Shown: positions 1 to 8,112 of the stretch, piece after piece
Numbering within the stretch: the first letter of the stretch is position 1
Layout of the letters: the number at the start of each line of letters is the position of its first letter
NCBI GenBank assembly: GCA_002255575.1
Contig: NCAT01000011.1
Coordinates: 1 to 61,908 of the forward strand
Origin: Acidocella sp. 20-57-95
Lineage (GTDB): Bacteria; Pseudomonadota; Alphaproteobacteria; Acetobacterales; Acetobacteraceae
Direction of reading: 5' to 3'
DNA: 61,908 bases
Notes under the pieces: model-generated
Seen by the model: the letters and a program-made list of their open reading frames with translations, nothing else
What the model was told of the DNA's origin: nothing
Databases searched by the model: none
Position numbers and translations under genes: made by a program

Positions 1-46
1 CTTGCCAAGGTTGGGGTCGTGGGTTCGAATCCCATCGCCCGCTCCA
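1..46 (+). tRNA. tRNA-Gly (GCC), 3' part only
   Basis: The window opens inside a tRNA. Reading back from CCA at 44-46, the T arm (GTGGG-TTCGAAT-CCCAT) and the acceptor strand CGCCCGC are intact. The anticodon loop is TTGCCAA, giving anticodon GCC at 4-6. The 5' half lies outside the window. A terminator-like hairpin follows closely. Confidence 0.9.
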
Positions 47-70
47 GTAAATCGGCATTATCAAAGCTTC

Positions 71-97
71 AAAAAACGGTCCTTGCGGGCCGTTTTT
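71..97 (+). terminator. Intrinsic terminator after tRNA-Gly
   Basis: A run of A then CGG-CC pairs with GG-CCG followed by five T around a short TTGC loop. The A/T-flanked GC stem just downstream of the tRNA fits a Rho-independent terminator for the tRNA transcript. Confidence 0.75.
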
Positions 98-164
98 GGT
101 GTCTGGGTTTGCGGCCTGCACCATTGGTGCTTTGATGGGTTCAGCAACGAAGTGAGACCTTAAA

Positions 165-1067
165 ATGCCCGCCGCCACCCCTGCAATTCGTTATGTTCGC
201 ACCCAATGGCTGGAGATCGCTTACGAGGAATCGGGCCGGCCGGATGGCGAGGTGATCATCCTCCTGCATGGCTTCCCCTATGCCCCGCGCTGTTTTGACG
301 AGGTCGTGCCGCCGCTTGCCACCGCCGGTTACCGCGTGATTGTGCCGTATCTACGCGGCTATGGCGGCACCCGGTTCCTCTCCAGCCATACGATGCGTTC
401 TGGCCAACAGGCGGCGGTTGGGCAAGACGTGATCGACCTGATGGATGCGCTTGGCATTCAGCAAGCCGCTCTGATGGGGTTTGACTGGGGTGGCCGTGCC
501 GCCTGCATCGCAGCGGCCTTGTGGCCCGCGCGGGTACGTTGCCTGGTCACCGCACTTGGCTATGTCATCCAGGACATCGCCGCCGCCAGCGCGCCGCAAT
601 CCCCGGCGGCTGAACATCGTCTGTGGTACCAGTATTATTTCCACAGCCCGCGTGGCCGGGCGGGGCTCACGGCCAACCGCGCCGAGATCGGCAAATTCCT
701 CTGGCGGCTCTGGTCGCCCAGCTGGCATTTTACCGATGCTACCTACGAAGCCACCGCCGCCGCTTTCGTGAACCCAGACTTTGTTGATGTGGTGGTGCAT
801 TCCTATCGCCACCGCTTTGGCTACGAGCCTGGTGATCCAACTTATGAAGCGCTGGAGCGGGCTCTGGCCCGCCAGCCCGTAATTAATGTGCCCACCATCG
901 CGCTGTGCGGTGGGGATGAGGGTATTTTCCCACCACCCGCAACCGCGGCGGATTGCGACAAATTCACCAGCCGTTACGATTACCGGGTTCTGCCCGGCAT
1001 CGGCCACAACATCCCGCAGGAAGCCCCAGCGGCTACCGTAGCGGCCTTGTTCGACCTGCTGCAATAA
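165..1067 (+). CDS. Alpha/beta hydrolase, epoxide hydrolase/haloalkane dehalogenase-like
   Basis: Alpha/beta-hydrolase-fold enzyme of 300 residues. The oxyanion motif HGFP is at residues 35-38. The nucleophile elbow reads GFDWGG (105-110), so the predicted nucleophile is Asp107 rather than Ser, as in epoxide hydrolases and haloalkane dehalogenases. The catalytic His is probably H281 in GIGHNIP. A cap domain is expected around residues 140-220. No signal peptide is seen, so it should be cytoplasmic. The ATG at 165 is the first plausible start, with a weak purine-rich stretch upstream. It stands alone between the tRNA terminator and a lipoprotein gene. The substrate cannot be read from the sequence. 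Confidence 0.85.
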   Translation: MPAATPAIRYVRTQWLEIAYEESGRPDGEVIILLHGFPYAPRCFDEVVPPLATAGYRVIVPYLRGYGGTRFLSSHTMRSGQQAAVGQDVIDLMDALGIQQAALMGFDWGGRAACIAAALWPARVRCLVTALGYVIQDIAAASAPQSPAAEHRLWYQYYFHSPRGRAGLTANRAEIGKFLWRLWSPSWHFTDATYEATAAAFVNPDFVDVVVHSYRHRFGYEPGDPTYEALERALARQPVINVPTIALCGGDEGIFPPPATAADCDKFTSRYDYRVLPGIGHNIPQEAPAATVAALFDLLQ

Positions 1068-1135
1068 AGGCTGCTGATGACAATGCCAGGCCGCATGCCC
1101 ATATCATTCGTCTGAAGCATGAATGATCCAAACCC

Positions 1136-1768
1136 ATGAAGATCCTATCGCCCCTGCTCGCCATCGCACTCGCCGGCTGTTCCGTGGTTGGCATTCGTAG
1201 CGGCACTGAGGAGCCGCGCTATAATTTGGTGGCCACGTTGGGGGACATCGAAATCCGCACCTATGCGCCGCGTCTGGCAGCCAATGTCACGGTTCCAGGA
1301 GATGAAATCGCTGCCCGCAGTGCGGGCTTCCGTCGCATCGCCGCGTATATTTTCGGTGCCAATCAAAGCAGCACCTCGATCAGCATGACAGCCCCTGTCG
1401 CGCAGGCAGCCGCCTCAGACAAAATCGCCATGACAGTACCGGTCGCGCAAGCCAAATCAGGTCCCGGCGGCTGGACCATTACCTTCTTCATGCCAAGCAA
1501 ATACACCGCGGCCACACTGCCGAAACCAAATGACCCCGGCATCATTATCACCGAAGTGCCCGCGCAAACCTATGCCGTGTACCGTTATTCCGGCGTTCCA
1601 GGGCGGGACGCCGTCACAGCCGCCCACGCCGCCTTATTCACAGCCCTTGCAAATACGTCCTGGGTAGCCACGGGTGACGCGACAGATTGGTTCTACGACC
1701 CACCATGGACTCTCCCATTCGCCCGCCGTAACGAAGTGGCGGTGCCGGTGACGCCTAAATCCCCGTAA
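1136..1768 (+). CDS. SOUL family haem-binding lipoprotein
   Basis: A 210-residue protein that starts with a lipoprotein signal peptide; the lipobox LAGC puts the lipidated Cys at residue 15. The mature part has the SOUL/HBP pattern: the opening strand GDIEIRTYAPRLAANV, a repeated MTAPVAQ / MTVPVAQ element, and a C-terminal WFYDPPWTLPFARRNEVAVPV. SOUL proteins bind haem or tetrapyrroles. Here the likely location is the periplasmic face of the outer or inner membrane. It converges on pcaJ with an 18-base gap. Its physiological role is unknown. Confidence 0.88.
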   Translation: MKILSPLLAIALAGCSVVGIRSGTEEPRYNLVATLGDIEIRTYAPRLAANVTVPGDEIAARSAGFRRIAAYIFGANQSSTSISMTAPVAQAAASDKIAMTVPVAQAKSGPGGWTITFFMPSKYTAATLPKPNDPGIIITEVPAQTYAVYRYSGVPGRDAVTAAHAALFTALANTSWVATGDATDWFYDPPWTLPFARRNEVAVPVTPKSP

Positions 1769-1786
1769 TGTTAGCTGCCGCGTCAC

Positions 1787-2446
1787 TTAGCTGCGGTGTA
1801 AAACGGCGCCGGTGCGGGCCTGCACATCCTCAAATGTCAGGCCAGGCGCGGTATCACGCAGCACAAACCCTTTCGGCGTCACATCAATGACCGCGATATT
1901 GGTATATATGCGCGTGACCGAGCCAAGGGCGGTCAGCGGGTAGCTGCATTTCGTCACCAGCTTTGGTTCCCCGCTCTTGGTGGTGTGGTCCATCAACACC
2001 CAAACCTGCTTGGCACCGGCACCAAGATCCATCGCCCCACCCACCGCCGGCCCGGCATCATTGGCGCCGGTGGACCAGTTCGCGAGGTCACCATTTTCCG
2101 CCACCTCGTAACCGCCCAACACGGCCAGGTCGAGATGCCCACCCCGGATCAGCCCAAAGCTATCGGCGCTATCAAACGTGGAGCCACCGGCCATCATGGT
2201 GATATATTGCTTGCCAGCATTGATCAGCCAGGGTTCAATTTTGCCCTCGGCAGGCTTTGGCCCAACCCCGAGCAGACCGTTTTCGGAGTGGAAAATCACT
2301 TCCCGGCCAGAATCGACATAATTGGCCACCAGGGTTGGCGCACCGATGCCGAGATTAACATACCAGCCTTCCGGAATGTCAGCGGCCAGACGCGCGGCCA
2401 TCTGTTCACGGGTCATCGCTTTAATGGGGGTGAGTGTAGCGGACAT
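1787..2446 (-). CDS. pcaJ: 3-oxoadipate CoA-transferase subunit B
   Basis: Beta subunit (219 residues) of the family I CoA-transferase that moves CoA from succinyl-CoA to 3-oxoadipate, the penultimate step of the beta-ketoadipate pathway. The SENG motif (residues 54-57) carries the catalytic Glu55. The start is the ATG at 2446, which has GGAG about 8 bases upstream and leaves 13 bases after pcaI; a longer reading frame upstream would overlap pcaI. Last gene of the pca operon. By sequence alone, scoB (acetoacetate-type transferase) would be an alternative, but the operon context makes pcaJ the better call. Confidence 0.9.
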   Translation of the reverse strand: MSATLTPIKAMTREQMAARLAADIPEGWYVNLGIGAPTLVANYVDSGREVIFHSENGLLGVGPKPAEGKIEPWLINAGKQYITMMAGGSTFDSADSFGLIRGGHLDLAVLGGYEVAENGDLANWSTGANDAGPAVGGAMDLGAGAKQVWVLMDHTTKSGEPKLVTKCSYPLTALGSVTRIYTNIAVIDVTPKGFVLRDTAPGLTFEDVQARTGAVLHRS

Positions 2447-2459
2447 TTCACTTGCTCCT

Positions 2460-3140
2460 TTACAGAACGGGGTCGCCGTAGGGGACATGAACGACGCGGT
2501 TAACATAAATACCGGGGGTCATAACATCGTCGGGCGCGATTTCACCGAGCTCAACCTTGTGCTGGGCCTGCACAATGGTGAGCTTGGCTGCCCCCGCCAT
2601 AATCGGGTTAAAATTCCGCCCTGCCAGCCGGTAGGTTAAATTCCCCCAGCGGTCGGCCTGCCAGCATTCCAACAGCGCAAAATCGGCGAAGATTGCATGC
2701 TCCAACACGCATAATTTACCGTTAATTTCGCGTGTTTCCTTCCCATGCGCCAACTGCGTGCCAGCTGCCGTGGGGGTAAAAAAGGCCGGCACCCCGGCGG
2801 AGGCGGCGCGGATACGTTCCGCCAGAGTCCCTTGCGGAACCAATTCCAGCTCGATTTTGCCGTCCCGGTACAAATCTTCAAACAAGGTGCTGCCAGCGCT
2901 GCGCGGATAGGAACAAACCACTTTGCGCACCGCGCCGGTTTTTAGCAGCATTGCCAATCCACCAAAGGCCGCACCGGCATTATTGGCAATCAGTGTCAGC
3001 TCTTTCACGCCGGTTTCGGCCACCGCATCAATCAGCTGGTTCGGCAGCCCGATCGCGCCAAAACCACCGATCATGATGCGTGCACCGTCATGAATACCCG
3101 CAATCGCGGTCGCAATATCAGGAACAAATTTATCGATCAT
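2460..3140 (-). CDS. pcaI: 3-oxoadipate CoA-transferase subunit A
   Basis: Alpha subunit (226 residues) pairing with PcaJ. The CoA-transferase motif GGFGAIGLPNQLI lies near residue 25. The ATG at 3140 shares one base with the pcaB stop (TGATG), so translation is probably coupled. The longer upstream reading frame lies inside pcaB and was not used. Role: activates 3-oxoadipate to its CoA thioester for the PcaF thiolase. Confidence 0.9.
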   Translation of the reverse strand: MIDKFVPDIATAIAGIHDGARIMIGGFGAIGLPNQLIDAVAETGVKELTLIANNAGAAFGGLAMLLKTGAVRKVVCSYPRSAGSTLFEDLYRDGKIELELVPQGTLAERIRAASAGVPAFFTPTAAGTQLAHGKETREINGKLCVLEHAIFADFALLECWQADRWGNLTYRLAGRNFNPIMAGAAKLTIVQAQHKVELGEIAPDDVMTPGIYVNRVVHVPYGDPVL

Positions 3141-4294
3141 CAGCCAAGCTCGTTTCCAATGTTTTGATGGGAGTTTAACGCGCGCTGGATAAACGCGTCT
3201 ATGGCGGGCGGTAATTGTTGTGCTGGCAGCAAAGCGAGGTTTTTTGCCATCGCGGCGGGGAACAGTTCCAGCCCCGCCAGCGCCTCGGCCATCGCCGCAA
3301 TCCCGCCGCTGGCGCACAGCATCAAAGCTGGCCAGGTGGCGGCTTCGGCCTGCCAAGCCCCGGCGGCACGCTCATGCTCCTGGTCAGCCGCCGCCAGCAG
3401 GGTGGCCACAAAACCGGGCATCCGCACGGCGGCGGCCCGCGCGGCGATGGAGAGTGTCGGGTTGCGCTTATGCGCCATCGCCGATGAACCACCGCGCCCT
3501 GGTGCAGCAGGCTCACGCACTTCTGCAATTTCAGACTGCATCATCAGCGCAATATCGGTGCCGATTTTCCCCGCTAACCCCACGGCAGCGGCGATAGCGG
3601 CAGCTAAACGGGCCAGCGGCGCGCGGCTGGTATGCCAGGGCGTTGGGCCGACCCGCAAATTCAGCGCTGCCCCAAACGCATCCAAAAATTTAACCGGGTC
3701 GGTTTGAATCACATCCAACGTCCCCGCCGCCCCACCGCATTGCAAAACCAAGGCTTCGCCTGCCCCTCGGGCAATCGCGCAGCGGGACTCATCAATCGCT
3801 ACCAACCAGTTCGCAGCTTTCAGGCCGAATGTTGTCGGCATCGCGGCCTGCATCAAGGTCCGGCCCAGCATCGCTGTTTTGGCATGGGTTGCAGCCAGTT
3901 TGGCCGCTGCGTCCGCCATAGTGGCGAGATCCGCCTGCAACAATGCAATCCCGGCGCGCAACTGCAACACCAAGCCGGTATCAATAATATCCTGGCTGGT
4001 GCCCGCGATATGGGCGTATTTCGCGTGCTCCGGCAGGGCGGCCTTCAACCATGTCACCAGTGGAATGACGACCGTGCCCGCCAGCGCGCCGTCGGTGGCA
4101 AGCTTGCTGGTATCAATCGCTTCGGCATTGCAGGCGGCTTTAATTGCAGCAACGGCTTCGGGCGGCACCAACCCCACCGCCGCCCCCGCAACGGCCAGCC
4201 CTGCCTCAACATCCAGCATTGCCTGCGCGGTGGCGCGGGCTGAGAACACCGCCTGCATCGCGGCCGTGCTGGCAATTTGTTCAGCCAGCAGCAT
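3140..4294 (-). CDS. pcaB: 3-carboxy-cis,cis-muconate cycloisomerase
   Basis: Member of the fumarase/aspartase superfamily, 384 residues. The signature loop GGSSAMAHKRNP is at residues 268-279 and contains the catalytic serine region; AGTSQDIIDTG near residue 100 is the second conserved region. It lactonises 3-carboxymuconate, the product of PcaHG, to 4-carboxymuconolactone. The ATG at 4294 overlaps the pcaF stop by one base. The length is within the bacterial PcaB range, and context excludes adenylosuccinate lyase. Confidence 0.92.
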   Translation of the reverse strand: MLLAEQIASTAAMQAVFSARATAQAMLDVEAGLAVAGAAVGLVPPEAVAAIKAACNAEAIDTSKLATDGALAGTVVIPLVTWLKAALPEHAKYAHIAGTSQDIIDTGLVLQLRAGIALLQADLATMADAAAKLAATHAKTAMLGRTLMQAAMPTTFGLKAANWLVAIDESRCAIARGAGEALVLQCGGAAGTLDVIQTDPVKFLDAFGAALNLRVGPTPWHTSRAPLARLAAAIAAAVGLAGKIGTDIALMMQSEIAEVREPAAPGRGGSSAMAHKRNPTLSIAARAAAVRMPGFVATLLAAADQEHERAAGAWQAEAATWPALMLCASGGIAAMAEALAGLELFPAAMAKNLALLPAQQLPPAIDAFIQRALNSHQNIGNELG

Positions 4295-5496
4295 CAGACT
4301 TTTTCAATCATCACCGCGATACCCTGGCCGACACCAATGCACATGGTCGCGATCGCGCGTTTGCCGCCGCGCGTTTCCAGCCCGTTCAGCGCCGTCATGG
4401 CAATACGGGCGCCGGAAGCGCCTAGCGGGTGGCCAATGGCAATCGCGCCGCCATGCGGGTTCACACGCTCATCATCATCAGACAAGCCAAGTTGGCGTGT
4501 CACGGCCAGAGCCTGTGAGGCGAAGGCTTCGTTCAGCTCAAAAATGTCAATGTCCTTTAACGAGACCCCGGTTTTCGCCAATAGCTTTTGCGTGGCGGGC
4601 AGGGGGCCCATGCCCATAATCCGCGGGGGCACGCCAGCTGTTGACATCGCCACGATGCGTGCGCGCGGGGTGAGCCCCTGTTTGCGGGCGGCGTCCTCAC
4701 TTGCCACAATCAACGCCGCCGCCCCGTCATTCACGCCGGAGGCATTGCCGGCGGTCACCGTGCCCGGGTTACGGAACGGGGTTTTCAGCTTCGCCAGACC
4801 TTCAAGGGTAGTATCCGCGCGTGGATGCTCGTCGGTATCGACCACCACATCGCCCTTACGGCCAGCGATGGTGATCGCCGCAATCTCGCGGGTGAAATAA
4901 CCCGCAGCCTGGGCGGCGGCGCATTTTTGCTGGCTGCGATAGGCGAACAAATCCTGTGCTTCGCGGGTAATCTGGTAATCAGCCGCCACGTTCTCACCGG
5001 TTTCCGGCATCGAATCCACACCGTACTGCGCCTTCATAAGCTTATTCACAAACCGCCAGCCGATCGTGGTGTCGTGAACTTCGTTGGATCGCGCAAAGGC
5101 TTCGGTGGCTTTCGGCATCACGAATGGGGCGCGGGTCATGCTTTCGGCACCACCTGCGATCATCAGGCTGGTATCCCCGGCACGGATGGCCCGCGCGGCG
5201 GAGCCCAAAGCATCCAGCCCTGAGCCGCATAAACGATTAACGGTTGAACCAGGCACCGAAACCGGCAAACCCGCTAGCAGCAGAGACATGCGGGCGATGT
5301 TGCGGTTATCCTCACCGGCCTGGTTGGCACAGCCATAAATAACATCCTCAACCGCTTCCCAATCCATCTGCGGGTGGCGGGCCATCAGCACTCGCAGCGG
5401 GTGGGCCCCCAAATCATCAGCCCGCACATCTTTCAGCGCCCCGGCATAACGGCCAATCGGCGTCCGCACAAAATCACAAATAAACGCTTCAGCCAT
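4294..5496 (-). CDS. pcaF: 3-oxoadipyl-CoA thiolase
   Basis: Thiolase of 400 residues. The catalytic triad is visible: Cys90 in NRLCGSG, His356 in GHPLGASG, and Cys386 in CIGVGQG. It cleaves 3-oxoadipyl-CoA to succinyl-CoA and acetyl-CoA, the last step of protocatechuate breakdown. The ATG at 5496 has a GGGAGCGG ribosome binding site. An 82-base gap separates it from pcaG, the only sizeable gap in the operon, so a secondary promoter or processing site there is possible. A general acetyl-CoA acetyltransferase is the alternative if context were ignored. Confidence 0.9.
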   Translation of the reverse strand: MAEAFICDFVRTPIGRYAGALKDVRADDLGAHPLRVLMARHPQMDWEAVEDVIYGCANQAGEDNRNIARMSLLLAGLPVSVPGSTVNRLCGSGLDALGSAARAIRAGDTSLMIAGGAESMTRAPFVMPKATEAFARSNEVHDTTIGWRFVNKLMKAQYGVDSMPETGENVAADYQITREAQDLFAYRSQQKCAAAQAAGYFTREIAAITIAGRKGDVVVDTDEHPRADTTLEGLAKLKTPFRNPGTVTAGNASGVNDGAAALIVASEDAARKQGLTPRARIVAMSTAGVPPRIMGMGPLPATQKLLAKTGVSLKDIDIFELNEAFASQALAVTRQLGLSDDDERVNPHGGAIAIGHPLGASGARIAMTALNGLETRGGKRAIATMCIGVGQGIAVMIEKV

Positions 5497-5578
5497 TTTA
5501 TTTCCGCTCCCTCATCGCAACTCACGTCATACTAATCGCCACTCAAATCATGCTCGCGCAGGCGCGTATCTTCTGCCT

Positions 5579-6112
5579 TCAAATATCAAAGAACACTGTT
5601 TCGGCCTCGCCCTGAAGATGAATATCCAGATGCCAGACCCCCGGTTTTGTCTCACGCGCCAGCAACGTGTTGCGCCGCGCTTTATCCGCAATCAAGGACA
5701 ATATCGGGTCGTTTTCATTGGCTGGCTCGTTTTCAAAATATAGCCGTGTCGCTAAATGAAACATCAACCCGCGTGCCAAAATCGTCACCGCCAGATGCGG
5801 CGCTTGCAGCGTGTTGCCGGGGCCAGCAACCGGGCCGGGCTTAATGGTTTTGAAGGAAAATTTTCCAGCCGCATCGGTTGCCGCCCGGCCAAAGCCCGGA
5901 AACGCATCGGATGTTGCAGGCGAGGTCTGCCAGATTTCCACACAAGCATCGTTGGCGAGCGCGCCCGCGCCGTCCCTGATGTTACCTTCAACGGTGATAA
6001 CCTCACCGCTCGCGCCGAAGCGCGTCAGGTCTGACCAGGATTTATCCTCGATCAGATGCCAGTACGGCCCGATGGTCTGGCTGGTGGTGGTGGGGTTAAT
6101 GGTGGTCTGCAT
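5579..6112 (-). CDS. pcaG: Protocatechuate 3,4-dioxygenase alpha subunit
   Basis: Alpha subunit of intradiol protocatechuate dioxygenase, 177 residues and slightly short for the family. The N-terminal SQTIGPYWHL and the later VEIWQTSPA and GPVAGPGN segments match the intradiol fold; the iron ligands are supplied by PcaH. The ATG at 6112 is preceded by GGAGG inside the end of pcaH, giving a 17-base overlap. Longer in-frame upstream starts lie inside pcaH and lack a ribosome binding site. Confidence 0.92.
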   Translation of the reverse strand: MQTTINPTTTSQTIGPYWHLIEDKSWSDLTRFGASGEVITVEGNIRDGAGALANDACVEIWQTSPATSDAFPGFGRAATDAAGKFSFKTIKPGPVAGPGNTLQAPHLAVTILARGLMFHLATRLYFENEPANENDPILSLIADKARRNTLLARETKPGVWHLDIHLQGEAETVFFDI

Positions 6113-6818
6113 GGTTATCCTCCATCGGGGTGGCGTTACGGCCGCGCAGATAAATATCGAACCGGTAGCCCAGCGCCCAATCCTGCTTGCCGACATTCAG
6201 ATCAAATTTCGAAACCAACCGGTTGCGTGCGTTAGCGTCGGCGGTGGCAAGGAAGATCGGGTCCAACTCCAGCAGCGGATCGCCGGGGAAATACATTTGC
6301 GTAATCAGCCTTGTGGCAAAGCCAGCACCAAAAAGTGAGAAATGAATATGGTTGGGCCGCCAGGCGTTGGCATGGTTGCTCCACGGGTACGAACCCGGCT
6401 TGATGGTAATAAACCGGTATGCACCATGCGCATCGGTGAACACCCTGCCTGCGCCTTTGAAATCCGGGTCAAGCGGGGCGTCATGCGTATCGCGCGGGTG
6501 ATTATAGCGCCCCGCCGCATTAGCTTGCCAGATTTCCACCATGGTATTGGCCACCGGGCGGCCATCTTCATCGCGCACGCGGCCTGCCACGATAATCCGC
6601 TCGCCCACCGCCTCATGCGTGCCGTTCACCGCGATATTTTCGGTCGGCGGAAACTGCGCGGGCGAGAATTGCGGGCCGGTCAGTTCCGTGATGGTTTGTG
6701 GAATTTTCAGCAACGGTTTGGTTGGATGGCGCAAGCCTGTGCTGCGATAGTGCGGCGAATTATTATCTGGCTGCGTGCCTGGCACATAAGCCCGGAAGGG
6801 GGCGAACGTTTCGCTCAT
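6096..6818 (-). CDS. pcaH: Protocatechuate 3,4-dioxygenase beta subunit
   Basis: Catalytic subunit of the non-haem Fe(III) intradiol dioxygenase, 240 residues. The four iron ligands are in place: Tyr105, Tyr144, His157 and His159. Their spacing (39, 13, 2) is the same as in the Pseudomonas enzyme. It opens the aromatic ring of protocatechuate to 3-carboxy-cis,cis-muconate. The ATG at 6818 has GGAG upstream and overlaps the pcaL stop by four bases (ATGA). Confidence 0.95.
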   Translation of the reverse strand: MSETFAPFRAYVPGTQPDNNSPHYRSTGLRHPTKPLLKIPQTITELTGPQFSPAQFPPTENIAVNGTHEAVGERIIVAGRVRDEDGRPVANTMVEIWQANAAGRYNHPRDTHDAPLDPDFKGAGRVFTDAHGAYRFITIKPGSYPWSNHANAWRPNHIHFSLFGAGFATRLITQMYFPGDPLLELDPIFLATADANARNRLVSKFDLNVGKQDWALGYRFDIYLRGRNATPMEDNHADHH

Positions 6819-7963
6819 GGGTAGATCTCCTTGAAAATTTCCTTCGCAGTTCGGAAAGCCGAATTGGCCGCCGGCACGCCGCCATACACCGCCACCTGCA
6901 TCAGCACTTCGGCAATGTCCGCCGGTGTCGCGCCGGTATTTTTGCTGGCGCGCAAATGCAGCTTCAATTCTTCCTCATGGCCCAAAGATGCCAGCATCGC
7001 GATCGTCAGCAGCGAGCGCGTGCGCCGGTCCAACCCCGGCCGGGTCCAGACGCTGCCCCAGGCCGTGCGGGTGATGAAAGCCTGAAAATCGCGGTCCAAA
7101 TCAGTAATATTGGCAGTCGCCCGCGCCACATGCGCTTCGCCAAGCACCTGCTTGCGGACATTCATGCCGTCTTCAAAATAATCTGTCGTTGAAGGGCGCA
7201 GGAAACTCACAATCGCATTGGTTATTTCAGCAGGTTTCTCAACCGACGGAATATGGGCGGCGCCTTCAATAATCACCAACGAGGAACCCGCAATGGCCGC
7301 GTGCAGTGCCTGTGCGAAGGCCACTGGCGTTGGTTTATCCTCGCTGCCCACCAGCACCAAGGTCGGTATTTTCAAGGTCGCGGTGCTCGCTGATAAATCC
7401 GCCGCGGCAATCGCCTCGCACGCCGCCGCGTAGGACTCCGCCGGTGTGCGCAATAGCATCGCCCGCAACCCGGCGGTCTCAGGCGCATTGATAAAGCCCG
7501 CCGTCACCCAGTTGGCAATCACCGCCTCCTGGATCACGCCAATCCCCTCGGCGCGCACTTTGGCAGCACGAAGGGTCCAATTCTCAGCTGGCGGAATCGC
7601 CATGGCGGTATCGCACAAAATAAGTGATGCCACTTGGTCTTGATGGTTCGCGGCAAATGCCTGCGCGATCATCCCGCCGATGGAAATACCAGCAATATGC
7701 GCTTTTTTCACCTGCAACGCTGCCAGTAGCGAGGCCAAATCATCGGCCAGCAACGCCATGCTGTAGGGGCCATCGGTGGCCTCAGTCAGCCCATGGCCAC
7801 GTAAATCTGGCCTGATCACCCTGAACGAGCGGGAAAGCTCGGCAACCTGCGGGTCCCAGATATGGGCGTTGGTCCCCAGCGAGTGCAGCAAAACCAAAGG
7901 CGTGGCGCCGGGCGGCCCTTCGATGAGCACATGGATATTGATATCTTTGACGCGCAAAAACAC
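6815..7963 (-). CDS. pcaL: Fused 3-oxoadipate enol-lactonase / 4-carboxymuconolactone decarboxylase
   Basis: Two-domain protein. The N-terminal part is an alpha/beta hydrolase (PcaD) with HSLG as oxyanion loop and the nucleophile elbow GISIGG. From about residue 260 a carboxymuconolactone decarboxylase domain (PcaC) follows, with TRPGLDRRTRSLLTIAML and LKLHLRASKNTG. The fusion performs two consecutive steps after PcaB. The reading frame opens with TTG at 7972, but the AAGGGG ribosome binding site directly abuts that codon. The GTG at 7963 lies 9 bases from it and was chosen, giving 382 residues. First gene of the pca operon. Similar fusions are called PcaL in actinomycetes. Confidence 0.92.
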   Translation of the reverse strand: MFLRVKDINIHVLIEGPPGATPLVLLHSLGTNAHIWDPQVAELSRSFRVIRPDLRGHGLTEATDGPYSMALLADDLASLLAALQVKKAHIAGISIGGMIAQAFAANHQDQVASLILCDTAMAIPPAENWTLRAAKVRAEGIGVIQEAVIANWVTAGFINAPETAGLRAMLLRTPAESYAAACEAIAAADLSASTATLKIPTLVLVGSEDKPTPVAFAQALHAAIAGSSLVIIEGAAHIPSVEKPAEITNAIVSFLRPSTTDYFEDGMNVRKQVLGEAHVARATANITDLDRDFQAFITRTAWGSVWTRPGLDRRTRSLLTIAMLASLGHEEELKLHLRASKNTGATPADIAEVLMQVAVYGGVPAANSAFRTAKEIFKEIYP

Positions 7964-8041
7964 GGTTTCCAACCCCTTATTTTATGTGGGCAACTGGCCC
8001 TGGACTTCCTCAAGCGTTCATGTATTTTTTTAACTAAACAG

Positions 8042-8070
8042 TTCATAGTATAGTGATGAAATATAATCAA
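8042..8070 (-). promoter_or_regulatory. Candidate promoter of the pca operon
   Basis: On the minus strand TTGATT (8070-8065) and TATGAA (8047-8042) are spaced by exactly 17 bases, about 80 bases before pcaL. The imperfect inverted repeat TTCAT-N9-ATGAA overlaps the -10 box and could be an operator. The region between pcaL and the kinase gene is AT-rich compared with its surroundings. Predicted by eye only. Confidence 0.4.
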
Positions 8071-8112
8071 CACCAAAAATTCACGCGCAATGCAATTTTT
8101 TAACGCAGCTTT

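Noticed and set aside
1985..2503. A 172-codon frame opposite pcaJ
   Set aside because: It is antisense to a well-supported gene, has no ribosome binding site and a low-complexity composition; a product of high GC codon positions. The same applies to other long opposite-strand frames, for example 3632-4243, 40117-40407 and 59607-60659.
6815..7972. Frameshift or misassembly joining pcaD and pcaC
   Set aside because: The frame is continuous with both domains complete, and such fusions are known from other bacteria.
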